Position numbers and translations under genes: made by a program. A DNA stretch of 64,000 nucleotides from assembly GCA_040901795.1 (NCBI GenBank), contig JBBDYH010000122.1, forward strand, positions 21,406 to 85,405, read 5' to 3'. The DNA comes from JBBDYH01 sp040901795. Its GTDB lineage: Bacteria > Planctomycetota > Planctomycetia > Pirellulales > JALHPA01. How positions within the stretch are numbered: position 1 is the stretch's first letter; each line of letters opens with the position of its first letter. The notes beneath the pieces are model-generated. The model worked only from the letters and a program-made list of their open reading frames with translations, was not told the DNA's origin and ran no database searches. Of this stretch, positions 1 to 9,200 are shown piece by piece.

Positions 1-723
1 GATCGGATAGTACCAGATGCTCTTGCCGTTCGGCTTGCCGTGAGCGAATTCCCACTCGCTGGCCTTGCGACCTTTGCCATCGAACACGCGCCACACGCCG
101 TGGAGCTGGTCGTCGAGGTAGGTCGCTTCGGAAGCGAACGGCCCCTGGAACTCCTTGAACATGGGGCCGGTAAACATCGCTCCTTCGTTCGGGGCGAACC
201 AGCGCTGCCATTTGCCTTGGCGTTTGCCCTGGCGATAGTCGCCGGTGCCGATCACGCGGCCCTTCTCGTCAAAGTGGGTGTACAGGCCGTGGTTGTAGTA
301 GTTGCCTTCGTCGTCCTGTGCGACATGACGTTCGACTTTGATCGCGGTGCTGGCGTAGCGCTCGCGGATGATCTCGGTCTGCGGATCGTCGGAGTTGTTG
401 CTGCGGTCCGAGTCGAGCGCCGAATGCGTCTCGCTGTCGGCGTTTTCGGCCACGGGCGCCAGCGTCGGCTCTTGCGCGGCATCGGGGAGAGGACTCGGCT
501 CGTCGTTGCTCGTATCGGCAACTGACGACTCCTCGTCGTAATCCGAGCTATAGTCGGCGTCTGCATCGTTCGCGAGCGCGGGCTCATCCTCGGTCATCTC
601 GACCGCGGGCGCCGGCGCCGTCGAATCTGAGTCGAGGTCGTCGGCCAGGGCCCACGAGCTAACCAGTGGAAGCGCCATTCCCAAGGCGATCCGAACCATC
701 GGCGGGGTCAACTTTCGCACCAT
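1..723 (-). CDS. Exported YwqK/MORN-like repeat protein (C-terminus cut off by window edge)
   Basis: The frame is open from an ATG at 723 to the window edge (241 codons, no stop), so the C-terminus lies outside. AAGGAG sits 9 nt before the ATG. Residues 1-28 form a signal peptide ending in SSWALA before DD. Residues 30-115 are a very acidic Asp/Glu/Ser/Ala linker. From about residue 118 there are repeats of the YwqK/MORN type, for example GLYTHFDEKGRVIGTGDY and KGRKASEWEFAHGKPNG, with alternating aromatic and glycine positions. YwqK-like repeats occur in antitoxin-like and cell-surface proteins; here the signal peptide suggests export. Function is not predictable. The acidic linker gives strong GC codon bias and an opposite-strand open frame, which I do not consider a gene. 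Confidence 0.75.
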   Translation of the reverse strand, partial: MVRKLTPPMVRIALGMALPLVSSWALADDLDSDSTAPAPAVEMTEDEPALANDADADYSSDYDEESSVADTSNDEPSPLPDAAQEPTLAPVAENADSETHSALDSDRSNNSDDPQTEIIRERYASTAIKVERHVAQDDEGNYYNHGLYTHFDEKGRVIGTGDYRQGKRQGKWQRWFAPNEGAMFTGPMFKEFQGPFASEATYLDDQLHGVWRVFDGKGRKASEWEFAHGKPNGKSIWYYPI

Positions 724-896
724 GTTTGAGCACTCCTTCGCCTGCAAGCGAGCCGGGGCGTAAATATCTGACTGGGGCTGCTTGACTGGTATCGTCCGGC
801 GATGGTGCGGTTCTACGACTTTTTCCGACCTTTTCGGCAAGGGGGTGTTTTGACGCTGGCTTCGGTAACACCATCAGCGGGGTCATGCACGCGCAA

Positions 897-936
897 GTGG
901 TGGGCCGTCGCTCGCCGCGGGCTCGTCCCACCCTAC
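897..936. repeat. GTGGTGGGCC...CCCACCCTAC intergenic palindromic repeat
   Basis: The arms GTGGTGGGCC and GGGCTCGTCCCACC pair imperfectly. A related copy lies at 1792-1821. It sits downstream of the PAP2 gene, in the space between two minus-strand genes, where it could also act as a transcription stop. Confidence 0.5.
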
Positions 937-959
937 AAGCTAAAGCTTGAACTCCAACC
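935..959. repeat. AAGCTAAAGCTTGAACTCC dispersed repeat, copy 1
   Basis: Near-identical copies lie at 33179-33204 and, inverted, twice at 62398-62444. This copy contains the stop codon and last residues (EFKL) of the PAP2 gene. Confidence 0.7.
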
Positions 960-1719
960 GACGGCGCTCCAGACGGTTGAACCACGGCGCTAGCAGCCCC
1001 CCATTGAGAAGTCCGATGGCGCAGAATGCGCCCACGGCGGCGCCCCAGATCACATCGCTTAAGAAATGGTCGCCCGAGACCACTCGTTGCCCGCCGGCTG
1101 AAACGGCCAACAGGAGAAAGAGTAGTCGCCCACGAGGGTACAGCCAGGCGAGTCCCATCGCCAGTCCGGCCGCGGTCGCCATGTGCGCCGACGGAAAGCC
1201 TTGCAGATTGCTGCCGGCGCTGGCCCAGGGGAACCAGTGGCTGAAGGTGTCGCCCACATCGCCGTGGAACGAGAAGCTATGCGGCCGTACTCGCGCTAAC
1301 AGCAGCTTGCAGGCGTTTGCGGCCAAGCCGGCGCCGAGTGACGCCGTAATTAGCCTGGGCAGGCCGACTCGCCGAACGGGATCGAGAACGGCAATCGAGG
1401 CGAGAATCGCCACCACGCCCAGGCCATGCGCAAAGATTTCGCAAAGAGAAAACCACTTGCTGAGCGGATCCGGAAAGTTGCGTTCCAGGCACCAGCGAGC
1501 AACCCGCAGATCAAGCGGCAAGACAGTCCAACCGACGATCACCAGGACCAGCGGCAGCCAGGCCTTGTCCCAGCGAATCGATGCGGAAGCGCCGTCCGCG
1601 TGGTCGAGTGAGAACCGTGTGGCTGTAGGAGGGGTCGCCGTCGAAATGAGCAATAGTAGGCGCGACCTCTTCGACTGGCGAATTTCGTGCGTTTGCGGTG
1701 CGTCGTGGAGCAGATTCAT
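940..1719 (-). CDS. PAP2-superfamily membrane phosphatase
   Basis: A 259-residue integral membrane protein of the PAP2 acid phosphatase superfamily, which removes phosphate from lipid phosphates such as phosphatidate or undecaprenyl pyrophosphate. The three catalytic blocks are present in order: KLLLARVRP (138-146), PSAH (176-179, family consensus PSGH) and QRVVSGDHFLSD (211-222, with Arg212, His218 and Asp222). About five hydrophobic helices surround them. I start at the ATG at 1719. The frame stays open further upstream to 1890, but that part runs through an intergenic repeat and gives a Cys/Arg-rich peptide unlike the family. The last four residues and the stop come from a dispersed repeat. 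Substrate cannot be told from sequence. Confidence 0.88.
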   Translation of the reverse strand: MNLLHDAPQTHEIRQSKRSRLLLLISTATPPTATRFSLDHADGASASIRWDKAWLPLVLVIVGWTVLPLDLRVARWCLERNFPDPLSKWFSLCEIFAHGLGVVAILASIAVLDPVRRVGLPRLITASLGAGLAANACKLLLARVRPHSFSFHGDVGDTFSHWFPWASAGSNLQGFPSAHMATAAGLAMGLAWLYPRGRLLFLLLAVSAGGQRVVSGDHFLSDVIWGAAVGAFCAIGLLNGGLLAPWFNRLERRRLEFKL

Positions 1720-1791
1720 GGCCGCAGAGGATAGCGTTGGCTCTCGCGATCGCAAACGGCAATGTTGGGTGGCGAATTCGCCAGGACAACG

Positions 1792-1821
1792 CGTGGGCCT
1801 CGCGGACTCGGCCCACCCTAC
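1792..1821. repeat. GTGGGCC...GGCCCACC intergenic repeat
   Basis: A second member of the GTGGGCC/GGCCCAC family seen at 897-936, upstream of the PAP2 gene. The remaining bases of 1720-1970 hold no gene that I can see. Confidence 0.5.
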
Positions 1822-1970
1822 CGCTACCGCTTTGGTTACGCTCCCGAAGTCTGGTGACTTCGGCTCTAGCGCTGCGGTAAACCGCGGCAATCGTTGATCT
1901 TAGAGGAATTCAGTGTTATCATGCGCATCTCGCCTATCTCGCCTCTTGGTACCCGTTCTCGAGGGTCGTC

Positions 1971-3362
1971 ATGCTCAACCTCACTGGTCGGGGCACCGCT
2001 CATACTTGCGACGGGCTGACCCGCCGCGATTTTCTGCAAGTCGGAACGCTGGGGGCTGTTGGGTTTGCGCTGCCGGATTTGCTAGCAGCGCGTCAGGCTC
2101 AGGCCGCTGCCGCCGGGAAGAAGGACGACCGATACGACGATCGCGCCGTCATTCTGATCTTCAATCTGGGCGCGCCGAGCCAGCTCGATACCTGGGACAT
2201 GAAGCCCGATGCGCCGGTCGAGATCCGCGGGCCGTTCAAGCCCATCAAGACCAACGTCCCCGACATTCAGGTTTCGGAGATTTTCCCGGGTCACGCCAAG
2301 TTGGCCGACAAGTTTTCGTTAGTCCGTACGTGCTATCACACGGCCGCGGCCGTCCACGACACCGGCCATCAGATGATGCAGACCGGCCGCCTGTTTACCG
2401 GGGGCGTGAACACGCCGCATGCCGGCTGCGCGCTGCAGTACCTGCGCGGTCGCAAGACCGACTTGCCGGCCAACGTGATCCTGCCCGAGCCGATGGGACC
2501 TACCGGCGGCAACCTGCCCCACGGTCAAGACGCCGGTTTTTTGGGCAAGGCGTACGACCCGTTCGTGTTGATGGCCGATCCCTCTCAGGCGAACTTCAAG
2601 GTGCCCGATTTGCTGCCGCCGAAGACGATCGGCGAAGCGCGGCTGGAGCGTCGGCGGAAGCTGCGCGAGATCGTCGAGGGGACGGTCAAACGCTTCGAAG
2701 CCAGCGACGACGCGAGACTGCTCGACAGCAACTTCGAGGCAGCGTTCCGGATGATGACCAGCCCGCAGGCGCGCGCGGCTTTCGATCTCGAAAAAGAGCC
2801 GAAGCAGGTGCGCGAGCGTTACGGCATGAACCGTTTCGGGCAGTGTTGTTTGTTATCGCGGCGGCTGATCGAGGCGGGTGTGCGGTTCGTGACCATCAAC
2901 ACGTTCCTCACCGTGTTCAACGAAATCACGTGGGACATTCATGGGTCGGTGCCGTTCACGAGCATCGAAGGGATGCGCGACCTTGTGGCGCCGGTGTACG
3001 ACCAGGGCTACAGTGCGTTGATCGAAGACTTGAGCGAGCGGGGCATGCTCGGCGATACGCTGGTGTGCAACCTGGCCGAGTTCGGCCGCACGCCGCGGGT
3101 CAATCCCGCCGGGGGGCGCGATCACTGGCCGCAATGCTGGACGGTGTATTTCGCGGGGGGCGGCGTGCAGGGGGGACGCGTGGTGGGCCGCAGCGATCCG
3201 ATCGCGGCGCTGCCGGCGGAGCGGCCCGTCGAGCCGGCGGAAGTGGTGGCAACGATATTTCACAGCCTGGGCCTTGATTTGGAAACGCATTTGCCTGGGC
3301 CGCAGGGGAGGCCGTTCGCGCTGGTTGATCCGGGCAAGCATGAGATTAAGGAGCTGTTTTGA
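1971..3362 (+). CDS. DUF1501 family Tat-exported protein
   Basis: A 463-residue DUF1501 (PF07394) protein. This family has an alkaline-phosphatase/sulfatase-like fold and is hugely expanded in Planctomycetes. The N-terminus has a twin-arginine signal, LTRRDFLQVG at residues 16-25, then a hydrophobic stretch ending before QAQAAAAGKK. Typical family blocks are seen: VILIFNLGAPSQLDTWDMKP, CYHTAAAVHDTGHQ, RYGMNRFGQCCLLSRRLIEAG and NLAEFGRTPRVNPAGGRDHW. In this phylum the gene is normally paired with a DUF1549/DUF1553 gene, which indeed follows after one small gene. The biochemical role is not established; the pair is presumed to work at the cell surface or in the periplasm. A long overlapping frame on the same strand (1913-3277) is a shadow. 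Confidence 0.93.
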   Translation: MLNLTGRGTAHTCDGLTRRDFLQVGTLGAVGFALPDLLAARQAQAAAAGKKDDRYDDRAVILIFNLGAPSQLDTWDMKPDAPVEIRGPFKPIKTNVPDIQVSEIFPGHAKLADKFSLVRTCYHTAAAVHDTGHQMMQTGRLFTGGVNTPHAGCALQYLRGRKTDLPANVILPEPMGPTGGNLPHGQDAGFLGKAYDPFVLMADPSQANFKVPDLLPPKTIGEARLERRRKLREIVEGTVKRFEASDDARLLDSNFEAAFRMMTSPQARAAFDLEKEPKQVRERYGMNRFGQCCLLSRRLIEAGVRFVTINTFLTVFNEITWDIHGSVPFTSIEGMRDLVAPVYDQGYSALIEDLSERGMLGDTLVCNLAEFGRTPRVNPAGGRDHWPQCWTVYFAGGGVQGGRVVGRSDPIAALPAERPVEPAEVVATIFHSLGLDLETHLPGPQGRPFALVDPGKHEIKELF

Positions 3363-3398
3363 GTGAATGGGGAATGAGGGAGTGGGGAATGGGGAATG
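3362..3398 (+). repeat. GGGGAATG short tandem repeat
   Basis: Imperfect tandem units of GGGGAATG or GGGAATGAG occupy the space after DUF1501. The last unit supplies both the GGGGA ribosome-binding element and the ATG of the next gene. Confidence 0.65.
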
Positions 3399-3635
3399 AG
3401 CGCAGTAACTATTTCCGGATGGCATCGCGGCCACCCGGGGTTCAGCAAAGTTGCAGTGACAAAGCTCATCCACAGCTCAAGTGAGCTGGGCTTGGCCGAG
3501 GCGAAATCGTTGGTTGACCGGATGGTAGAAGGAGAAGATGTGGAACTCATATTTGGCGATCTAGAAACGGCCGAGTCCTTTACTGAAACGGCGTCCAAGC
3601 TTGGCGTACGCATTCGAACAGTGAGAGTCAGATGA
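3396..3635 (+). CDS. Small protein resembling the C-terminal domain of ribosomal protein L7/L12
   Basis: A 79-residue protein. The stretch KVAVTKLIHSSSELGLAEAK is close in pattern to the L7/L12 C-terminal domain (KVAVIK..R..TGLGLKEAKDLVE), followed by LVDRM and a final helix-strand, TASKLGVRIRTVRV. It lacks the L7/L12 N-terminal dimerisation domain and hinge, so it is not a ribosomal stalk protein. Such stand-alone domains are known as small hypothetical proteins in bacteria; their partner is unknown. The TGA overlaps the ATG of the next gene (ATGA at 3632-3635), implying translational coupling with the DUF1549/DUF1553 gene. Start and ribosome-binding site come from the GGGGAATG repeat. Coding status is supported by the fold similarity and the overlap. 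Confidence 0.7.
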   Translation: MSAVTISGWHRGHPGFSKVAVTKLIHSSSELGLAEAKSLVDRMVEGEDVELIFGDLETAESFTETASKLGVRIRTVRVR

Positions 3636-6115
3636 GAAGACCGATACGTGAATCCTGGATAACAGTGGTCCTCCTGACAATCCTCGAATGCGTAGCACGT
3701 GCGGAGGAGTCAGTTGCCATCCTGCCGGGCGACATGAAACTCACCGGGCCGCATGCGCAGCAGACGCTGCTGGTCGAAAAGGTCAACGATGGTCAGTACG
3801 TCGGCGAGGCCGGCGGCAGCCAGGAGTGGAGCTTCGGCGATCCGTCAGTTGCCACCATCGAGGAGGGAGTGCTCGTCCCGCGTAAGAACGGCGAGACGAC
3901 GCTGACCTTGAAGTCCGGCGAGCAGACTGCGACGGCCAAGGTGCGCGTCGAAAGGTTCGACGAGGCTAGCCCAGTGAGCTTCCGCAACCACGTGCAGTCG
4001 GTGCTCGCCAAGGCCGGGTGTAATTCGGGCGCGTGTCACGGCGCTTTGGCTGGCAAGAACGGCCTCAAGCTCTCACTCCACGGCTACGACGCCAACGCAG
4101 ATTGGTTCATGATCACGCGGCAGGCGCGCGGGCGGCGCATTGTTCCGGACGATCCAGCCCGAAGTTTGTTCGTCACCAAGCCGACTGCCGCCATCCCACA
4201 TAAAGGGGGAGTGCGGTTCGACGTCGGCTCGCCGGAATACCACACGCTCGTCCGCTGGGTCGCCGAGGGCGCACAGTCGCCGAAGGCCGACGATCCACGA
4301 CTGGAAAAGTTAGAAATGCTGCCCGGCAAGCTTCTGCTCAAACCGGGGATGAAGCAGCGGATCCTCGTCCGCGCGCATTTCTCGGATGGCCATGTCGAAG
4401 ACGTTACCCGGTGGGTCAAGTTCACCTCGTCGGACGAATCGGTCGCGCTCATCGATCAGACCGGCAGGCTGACCGTCATGGGGGAAGGCGAAGGGTTCGT
4501 GAGCGGGTGGTACCTGAGCCAGAACGTCGTGGCCACGGTGACGGCGCCTTACCAGCGGCCCGTCGATCCGAAAGTGTTTGCCGATGCGCCACGGCAAAAC
4601 TTCATTGACGAACAGGTGCTCAAGCAGCTTGAGCGGCTCAATCTGGCCCCGTCGCCGCCGGCCGGTGACGAGGAGTTTCTGCGGCGGGTGTACGTCGACA
4701 CGATTGGCACGCTGCCGACCGCGGCAGAGGCCCGCGCGTTCTACGCCGATTCGTCGCCGGACAAGCGCAACACGCTGATCGAGTCGTTGCTCGAACGGCC
4801 GGAGTTTACCGATTATTGGACGTACAAGTGGTCCGATCTCCTGCTGGTGAATAGTGAAAAACTCAATCCTACCGCAATGTGGGCGTACCACCGCTGGATC
4901 CGACAACAGGTCGCGCAGAACACGCCGTGGGACGAGTTCGTCCGCGGCATCATTACGGCCAAGGGGAGCACGCTGGAAAACGGCGCCGCGAACTTCTTCG
5001 TTTTGCATCCAGATGCGGCGGACTTGGCTGAGACCACATCACAGGCGTTCCTCGGCATGTCGATTGGATGTGCGAAATGCCACAACCATCCGCTGGAGAA
5101 ATGGACCAACGACCAATACTACGGAATGGCCAATCTGTACTCCCGCGTCAAGGTAAAGAGCGCCGGCGGCGAGGGGAACGCGTTCGTTTTCGCAGTCGAT
5201 CGCGGGGAGCTGTTGCAGCCGAACAAGGGCCAGGCTCAGCTACCGCGACCGCTCGACGCCGACCCGGTGCCGTTCGAGGCGACCGGAGACCGCCGCGAGT
5301 ACCTGGCGGACTGGCTGGTCTCGCCGGACAACCCGTATTTCGCCCGCGCGATTACCAATCGCATATGGGCCAACTACCTCAATGTCGGCCTGGTCGAAGC
5401 AGTGGATGACCTGCGGCTAACCAACCCCGCCAGCAACGAAGAGCTGCTCAATGCCGCGGCGCACTTCTTGGTCGAGAACAAATACGATGTCAAGGCGCTG
5501 ATGCGGGCGATTCTTCAAAGCGCCACCTACCAGCGGTCCAGCCGAGCCTTGCCCGAGAACGAAGTCGATCGCCGCTACTATTCGCGGTATTACGCGCGAC
5601 GGCTGATGGCCGAGGTGTTGTTGGACGGCATCTCCCAGGTGAGCGGTGTGCCGACGCAGTTCTATCGCGAGTCGGGGGACCGGCGGAACCGCAACATTGG
5701 TGGGTTAGGTGAGCCGTATCCATCGGACCTGCGGGCGATTCAGTTGCCCGACGCGAACGTGCTTTCGTACTTCCTCAAGTCGTTCGGGCGAGCGCCCAGG
5801 CATTTGACGTGCGAGTGCGAACGGACCGACGAGCCGAGCATGGTGCAAGTGCTGCACCTGTCGAACGGCGACACGATCAACGAGAAGCTGGCGGCCAAGG
5901 GGAACCGCATCGAACAGAGTATTTCAGCCGGTATGTCGAACGAGCGGATTGTCGAAGATGCGTACTTGAGTACGCTGGCTCGATTCCCCACGGCAGGCGA
6001 AAAGGATCGGCTTGTTCAGGCGCTGGGCGAAACGCCTGCTGACGAACGTCGCGTTGTGCTTGAGGATTTGTACTGGAGCTTGCTGTCGAGCAAGGAGTTT
6101 TTGTTGAATCACTAG
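3632..6115 (+). CDS. DUF1549/DUF1553 protein with Ig-like domain and cytochrome-type motifs
   Basis: An 827-residue exported protein. Residues 1-24 are a signal peptide. Residues 27-107 are a bacterial Ig-like (BIG2) domain, and a second Ig-like stretch lies near 230-310. CNSGACH at 130-136 is a C-x4-CH cytochrome-like motif, and CAKCH at 480-484 is a canonical CxxCH haem site. DUF1549 covers about 320-520 (FIDEQVLKQLERLNLAP, YVDTIGTLPT) and DUF1553 about 560-800 (YLADWLVSPDNPYFARAITN, RIWANYLNVGLVE). These domain sets are typical of Planctomycetes and accompany DUF1501 partners, here 1971-3362. The protein is presumably periplasmic and may bind haem; function is otherwise unknown. Its ATG overlaps the preceding stop by 4 nt. 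Confidence 0.93.
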   Translation: MRRPIRESWITVVLLTILECVARAEESVAILPGDMKLTGPHAQQTLLVEKVNDGQYVGEAGGSQEWSFGDPSVATIEEGVLVPRKNGETTLTLKSGEQTATAKVRVERFDEASPVSFRNHVQSVLAKAGCNSGACHGALAGKNGLKLSLHGYDANADWFMITRQARGRRIVPDDPARSLFVTKPTAAIPHKGGVRFDVGSPEYHTLVRWVAEGAQSPKADDPRLEKLEMLPGKLLLKPGMKQRILVRAHFSDGHVEDVTRWVKFTSSDESVALIDQTGRLTVMGEGEGFVSGWYLSQNVVATVTAPYQRPVDPKVFADAPRQNFIDEQVLKQLERLNLAPSPPAGDEEFLRRVYVDTIGTLPTAAEARAFYADSSPDKRNTLIESLLERPEFTDYWTYKWSDLLLVNSEKLNPTAMWAYHRWIRQQVAQNTPWDEFVRGIITAKGSTLENGAANFFVLHPDAADLAETTSQAFLGMSIGCAKCHNHPLEKWTNDQYYGMANLYSRVKVKSAGGEGNAFVFAVDRGELLQPNKGQAQLPRPLDADPVPFEATGDRREYLADWLVSPDNPYFARAITNRIWANYLNVGLVEAVDDLRLTNPASNEELLNAAAHFLVENKYDVKALMRAILQSATYQRSSRALPENEVDRRYYSRYYARRLMAEVLLDGISQVSGVPTQFYRESGDRRNRNIGGLGEPYPSDLRAIQLPDANVLSYFLKSFGRAPRHLTCECERTDEPSMVQVLHLSNGDTINEKLAAKGNRIEQSISAGMSNERIVEDAYLSTLARFPTAGEKDRLVQALGETPADERRVVLEDLYWSLLSSKEFLLNH

Positions 6116-6171
6116 CCGCGTCCTTCTACGAGCTGGTTGAGTTTGAGCCGCTGAGACGCAGGAAGCAAGAG

Positions 6172-6276
6172 CCGCGAATGAATCGCGAATGGACGCGAAT
6201 TTTCGGCAGAATGGTGACATGTTTATGCATTCAGTTCCTCATTTGCGTTCATTCGCGATCCATTCGCGGCTAATCT
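6172..6276. repeat. Inverted repeat of GCCGCGAATG.ATCGCGAATG units
   Basis: The left arm near 6172-6200 (AGCCGCGAATGAATCGCGAA) and the right arm near 6241-6276 (ATTCGCGATCCATTCGCGGC) are reverse complements with few mismatches. The right arm lies inside the signal peptide coding region of the next gene. Confidence 0.65.
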
Positions 6277-9200
6277 CTTCTGCTAGTCTTATTACAGCGC
6301 TTCTGCTGGGAATGCCCGTTGCGCTCGCGGAAGAAACCAGCGGGCCTGACTATTCCAAACAAATCGTCCCCATCTTCAACAAGTACTGCGTCGCCTGCCA
6401 TGCCGCGGATGCGCCCGAAGGCGACTTTGTGCTCGATAGTTATGACGCGCTGCTTAAAGGGGGGAAGCGTGGAGTCGCGATTTCGGCCGGTCAACCCGAT
6501 CAAAGCCGGTTGATCCGCATGCTGACCGGCGAAGCGAAACCGATCATGCCGCCCGATGATGGTGAGAGCGAGCGGCCGAAACCTGAGGAGATCGAGCTCT
6601 TGAAACAATGGGTCGCCGCGGGCGCGAAAGGCCCGACCGGCAAAGCCCCCGATCCGACGGTGCTGGTCACCCCTTCGATTAAGCCGACCGCCGAAGTCCG
6701 CCGCGCGATTACCGCGGTCTCTTACTCGCCCCAAGGAGATTTGATCGCCGTCGGTCGTTACCGCACGGTGGAGTTATTGGCGTCGGGAACTCGTGCGGTG
6801 CGGCAGTCGATTCCGCAAAGGGGAGCGGTCAATGAGCTTGCCTTTACTCAAGACGGCACGCGGCTGATTGCGGCATCGGGCGAGACCGGGCTGGTCGGCG
6901 AAGTAACGATCTGGAACATCGCCGAACGGAAGCGGACACACACGCTCCGCGGACATAAAGATATCGTCTATGCGCTGGCGGTTTCGCCCAACGGCAAACT
7001 GCTGGCGACGGGAAGCTACGACCAAACAATCAAGCTCTGGGACCTCGACAGCGGCAGCGAGCTGAAGACGCTCACCGGCCACAACGGGGCGGTCTTCGGG
7101 CTGGCGTTTCACAAGAATGGAAGGGTGCTGGCCAGTGCGAGCGGCGACCGCACCGTGAAGCTCTGGGACATCGAGCGCGGCGTGCGGCTCGACACGTTCG
7201 GCCAACCGACGCTCGATCAGTACACGGTCGCCTTCAGTCCCGACGGTCGCTTCGTTGCGGCGGGGGGCGTCGATAACCGGATTCGCGTCTGGAAGCTCAG
7301 CGACACGGTCGCCGAGGGGACCAACGAGATCGTTGTCGCTCGTTTTGCGCACGAGCAGCCGATCGTCAAGTTGTCCTACTCTCCCGACGGTCAGACCATT
7401 GTGACTGCGGCCGAAGATCGCAAAGTTAAGCTCTGGCAAGCCGACAAGGTTGCCGAGCGACAGTTGCTCGAGCCGCAACCCGATGTGGCCGCGGCGGTCG
7501 CGTTCTCGCCCGACAATAAAATAATCGTCGTCGGCCGGTTGGACGGATCGCTGGTCGTATATAACACTGCCGATGGGGCCGTTGTAGCTCCCACACCACT
7601 CGCCGAGCCGGAGCTGGCTGCGCTGTCGCCGCGCGGCATCGAGCGCGGCAAGCCGGCGGAGCTCAGGCTGACTGGGAAGAATCTGGGCGAAGTTACTAAG
7701 GTCACGTTTGCTGACGAGCGGTTGAGCGCCAAGCTCACGAATGCATCGGCCAATGGTGACGAAGCGACGATCGAACTAACTGCAGCCGTCGATTTACCCC
7801 GCGGCGCGTATGATGTCTCGGTTGAAAATGCTGCCGGCCGCAGCGCAAAGCTCAAGCTCTATGTGGACGACATCCCACAAGTCGCAGAAGCCTCACTCCA
7901 GTCATCGACGGCGGTGCAACAGGAACTCCACTTACCGGCCAGTGTCTGGGGATCGCTCGCCAAAGCCGGCGAGATCGACCGCTACGGTTTCCACGGCAAA
8001 GCCGGTCAAACGGTAGTCGCTGAGCTTGCCAGCCGGTCGATCGGCGGCAAGGGGAACGCGGTGCTGGCCCTCTACGACGCGGATCAGAATCTTCTCGCGA
8101 GCAACAATGACTTCGATGGTCAGAGTGACCCGCTTGTCGCCTACACCCTACCGGCCGACGGGCGCTACAGCCTCCAGGTCAACGAACTGACGATGCTCGG
8201 CGGAAAGGATTTTGACTACCGCCTGTCGATCGGGGAGTTCCCCTATGTCGTCGCCTGCTACCCGCTCTCGGTGCCCGCGGACCGCGAGTCGCACGTTGAG
8301 CTGATCGGGCACAATCTGCCGCCAAAGAGCAGGGTCGCGGTAAAGGGCGGCGCTGCGGGCGAAGTCGCCGTGCCGATCGACATCGACAAGTATCGCGGAG
8401 CGCGCGACTTGAAGGTGCTCATTGCGAGCGCCCCGGAGGGCCTTGAAAGCGAGCCGAACGACCGTCCAGCAGACGCGACCACGATCGCGGCGCCCGGCGG
8501 CGCTAACGGCCGCATTGAGGGACACGCCGCCGAACAGGCTCTCGACGTCGATCACTACCGTTTTACGGCGAAGAAAGGCGAACAGTGGATCATCGAAACA
8601 GCCGCCCGCCGCCGTGGTTCGCCGGTCGATACACGCATTGACGTGCTCACCACGGATGGCCAGCCGATCGAGCGGCTGCTGTTGCAAGCGGTCCGCGATT
8701 CGTATATCGACTTCCGCACGATCAATTCCACGCAAACCGGCGTGCGGTTGAAGAACTGGGAGGAGATGGAGCTGAACGAATTCGTGTATTTCGCGGGGGA
8801 GGTGTCGCGGCTGTTCCGGGCGCCGCAGGGGCCGGATTCAGATTCGCTGCTTTACGAATCAACGCCCGGTGTACGGCGGACCTATTTCGACACGAGCGCT
8901 ACTACGCATGCCAACTACGATCCGGCGTACATCGTCGAATCGCACGCGCCCGGGGCGAAGTTGGCGTTTAACGGTCTGCCGGTCTTTCCGTTGTACTACA
9001 GCAATGACGATGCCAGCGACCGTGAGATCGGGACCGACTCGCGCGTGACGTTCACCGCTCCTGCCGACGGGACGTACCTGGTGCGCGTGACCGACACGGC
9101 AGGTCGCGGTGGCGAGCGCTACGTTTATCGCCTCTCGATTCGCCAGCCGCGGCCGGACTTCATGGTGCGGATCGACGGCGAGAATCCCAAGGCGCCAGCC

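Noticed and set aside
40..525. Plus-strand open frame of 161 codons opposite the YwqK-like gene
   Set aside because: It is the antisense shadow of a better gene on the minus strand, which has a signal peptide, ribosome-binding site and repeat structure.
947..1897. 316-codon plus-strand open frame opposite the PAP2 gene
   Set aside because: Low-complexity Arg/Ser-rich product; the minus strand carries all PAP2 catalytic motifs.
1913..3277. 454-codon frame overlapping DUF1501 on the same strand
   Set aside because: Shadow frame with Arg/Gly-rich composition; the other frame has a Tat signal and the full DUF1501 domain.
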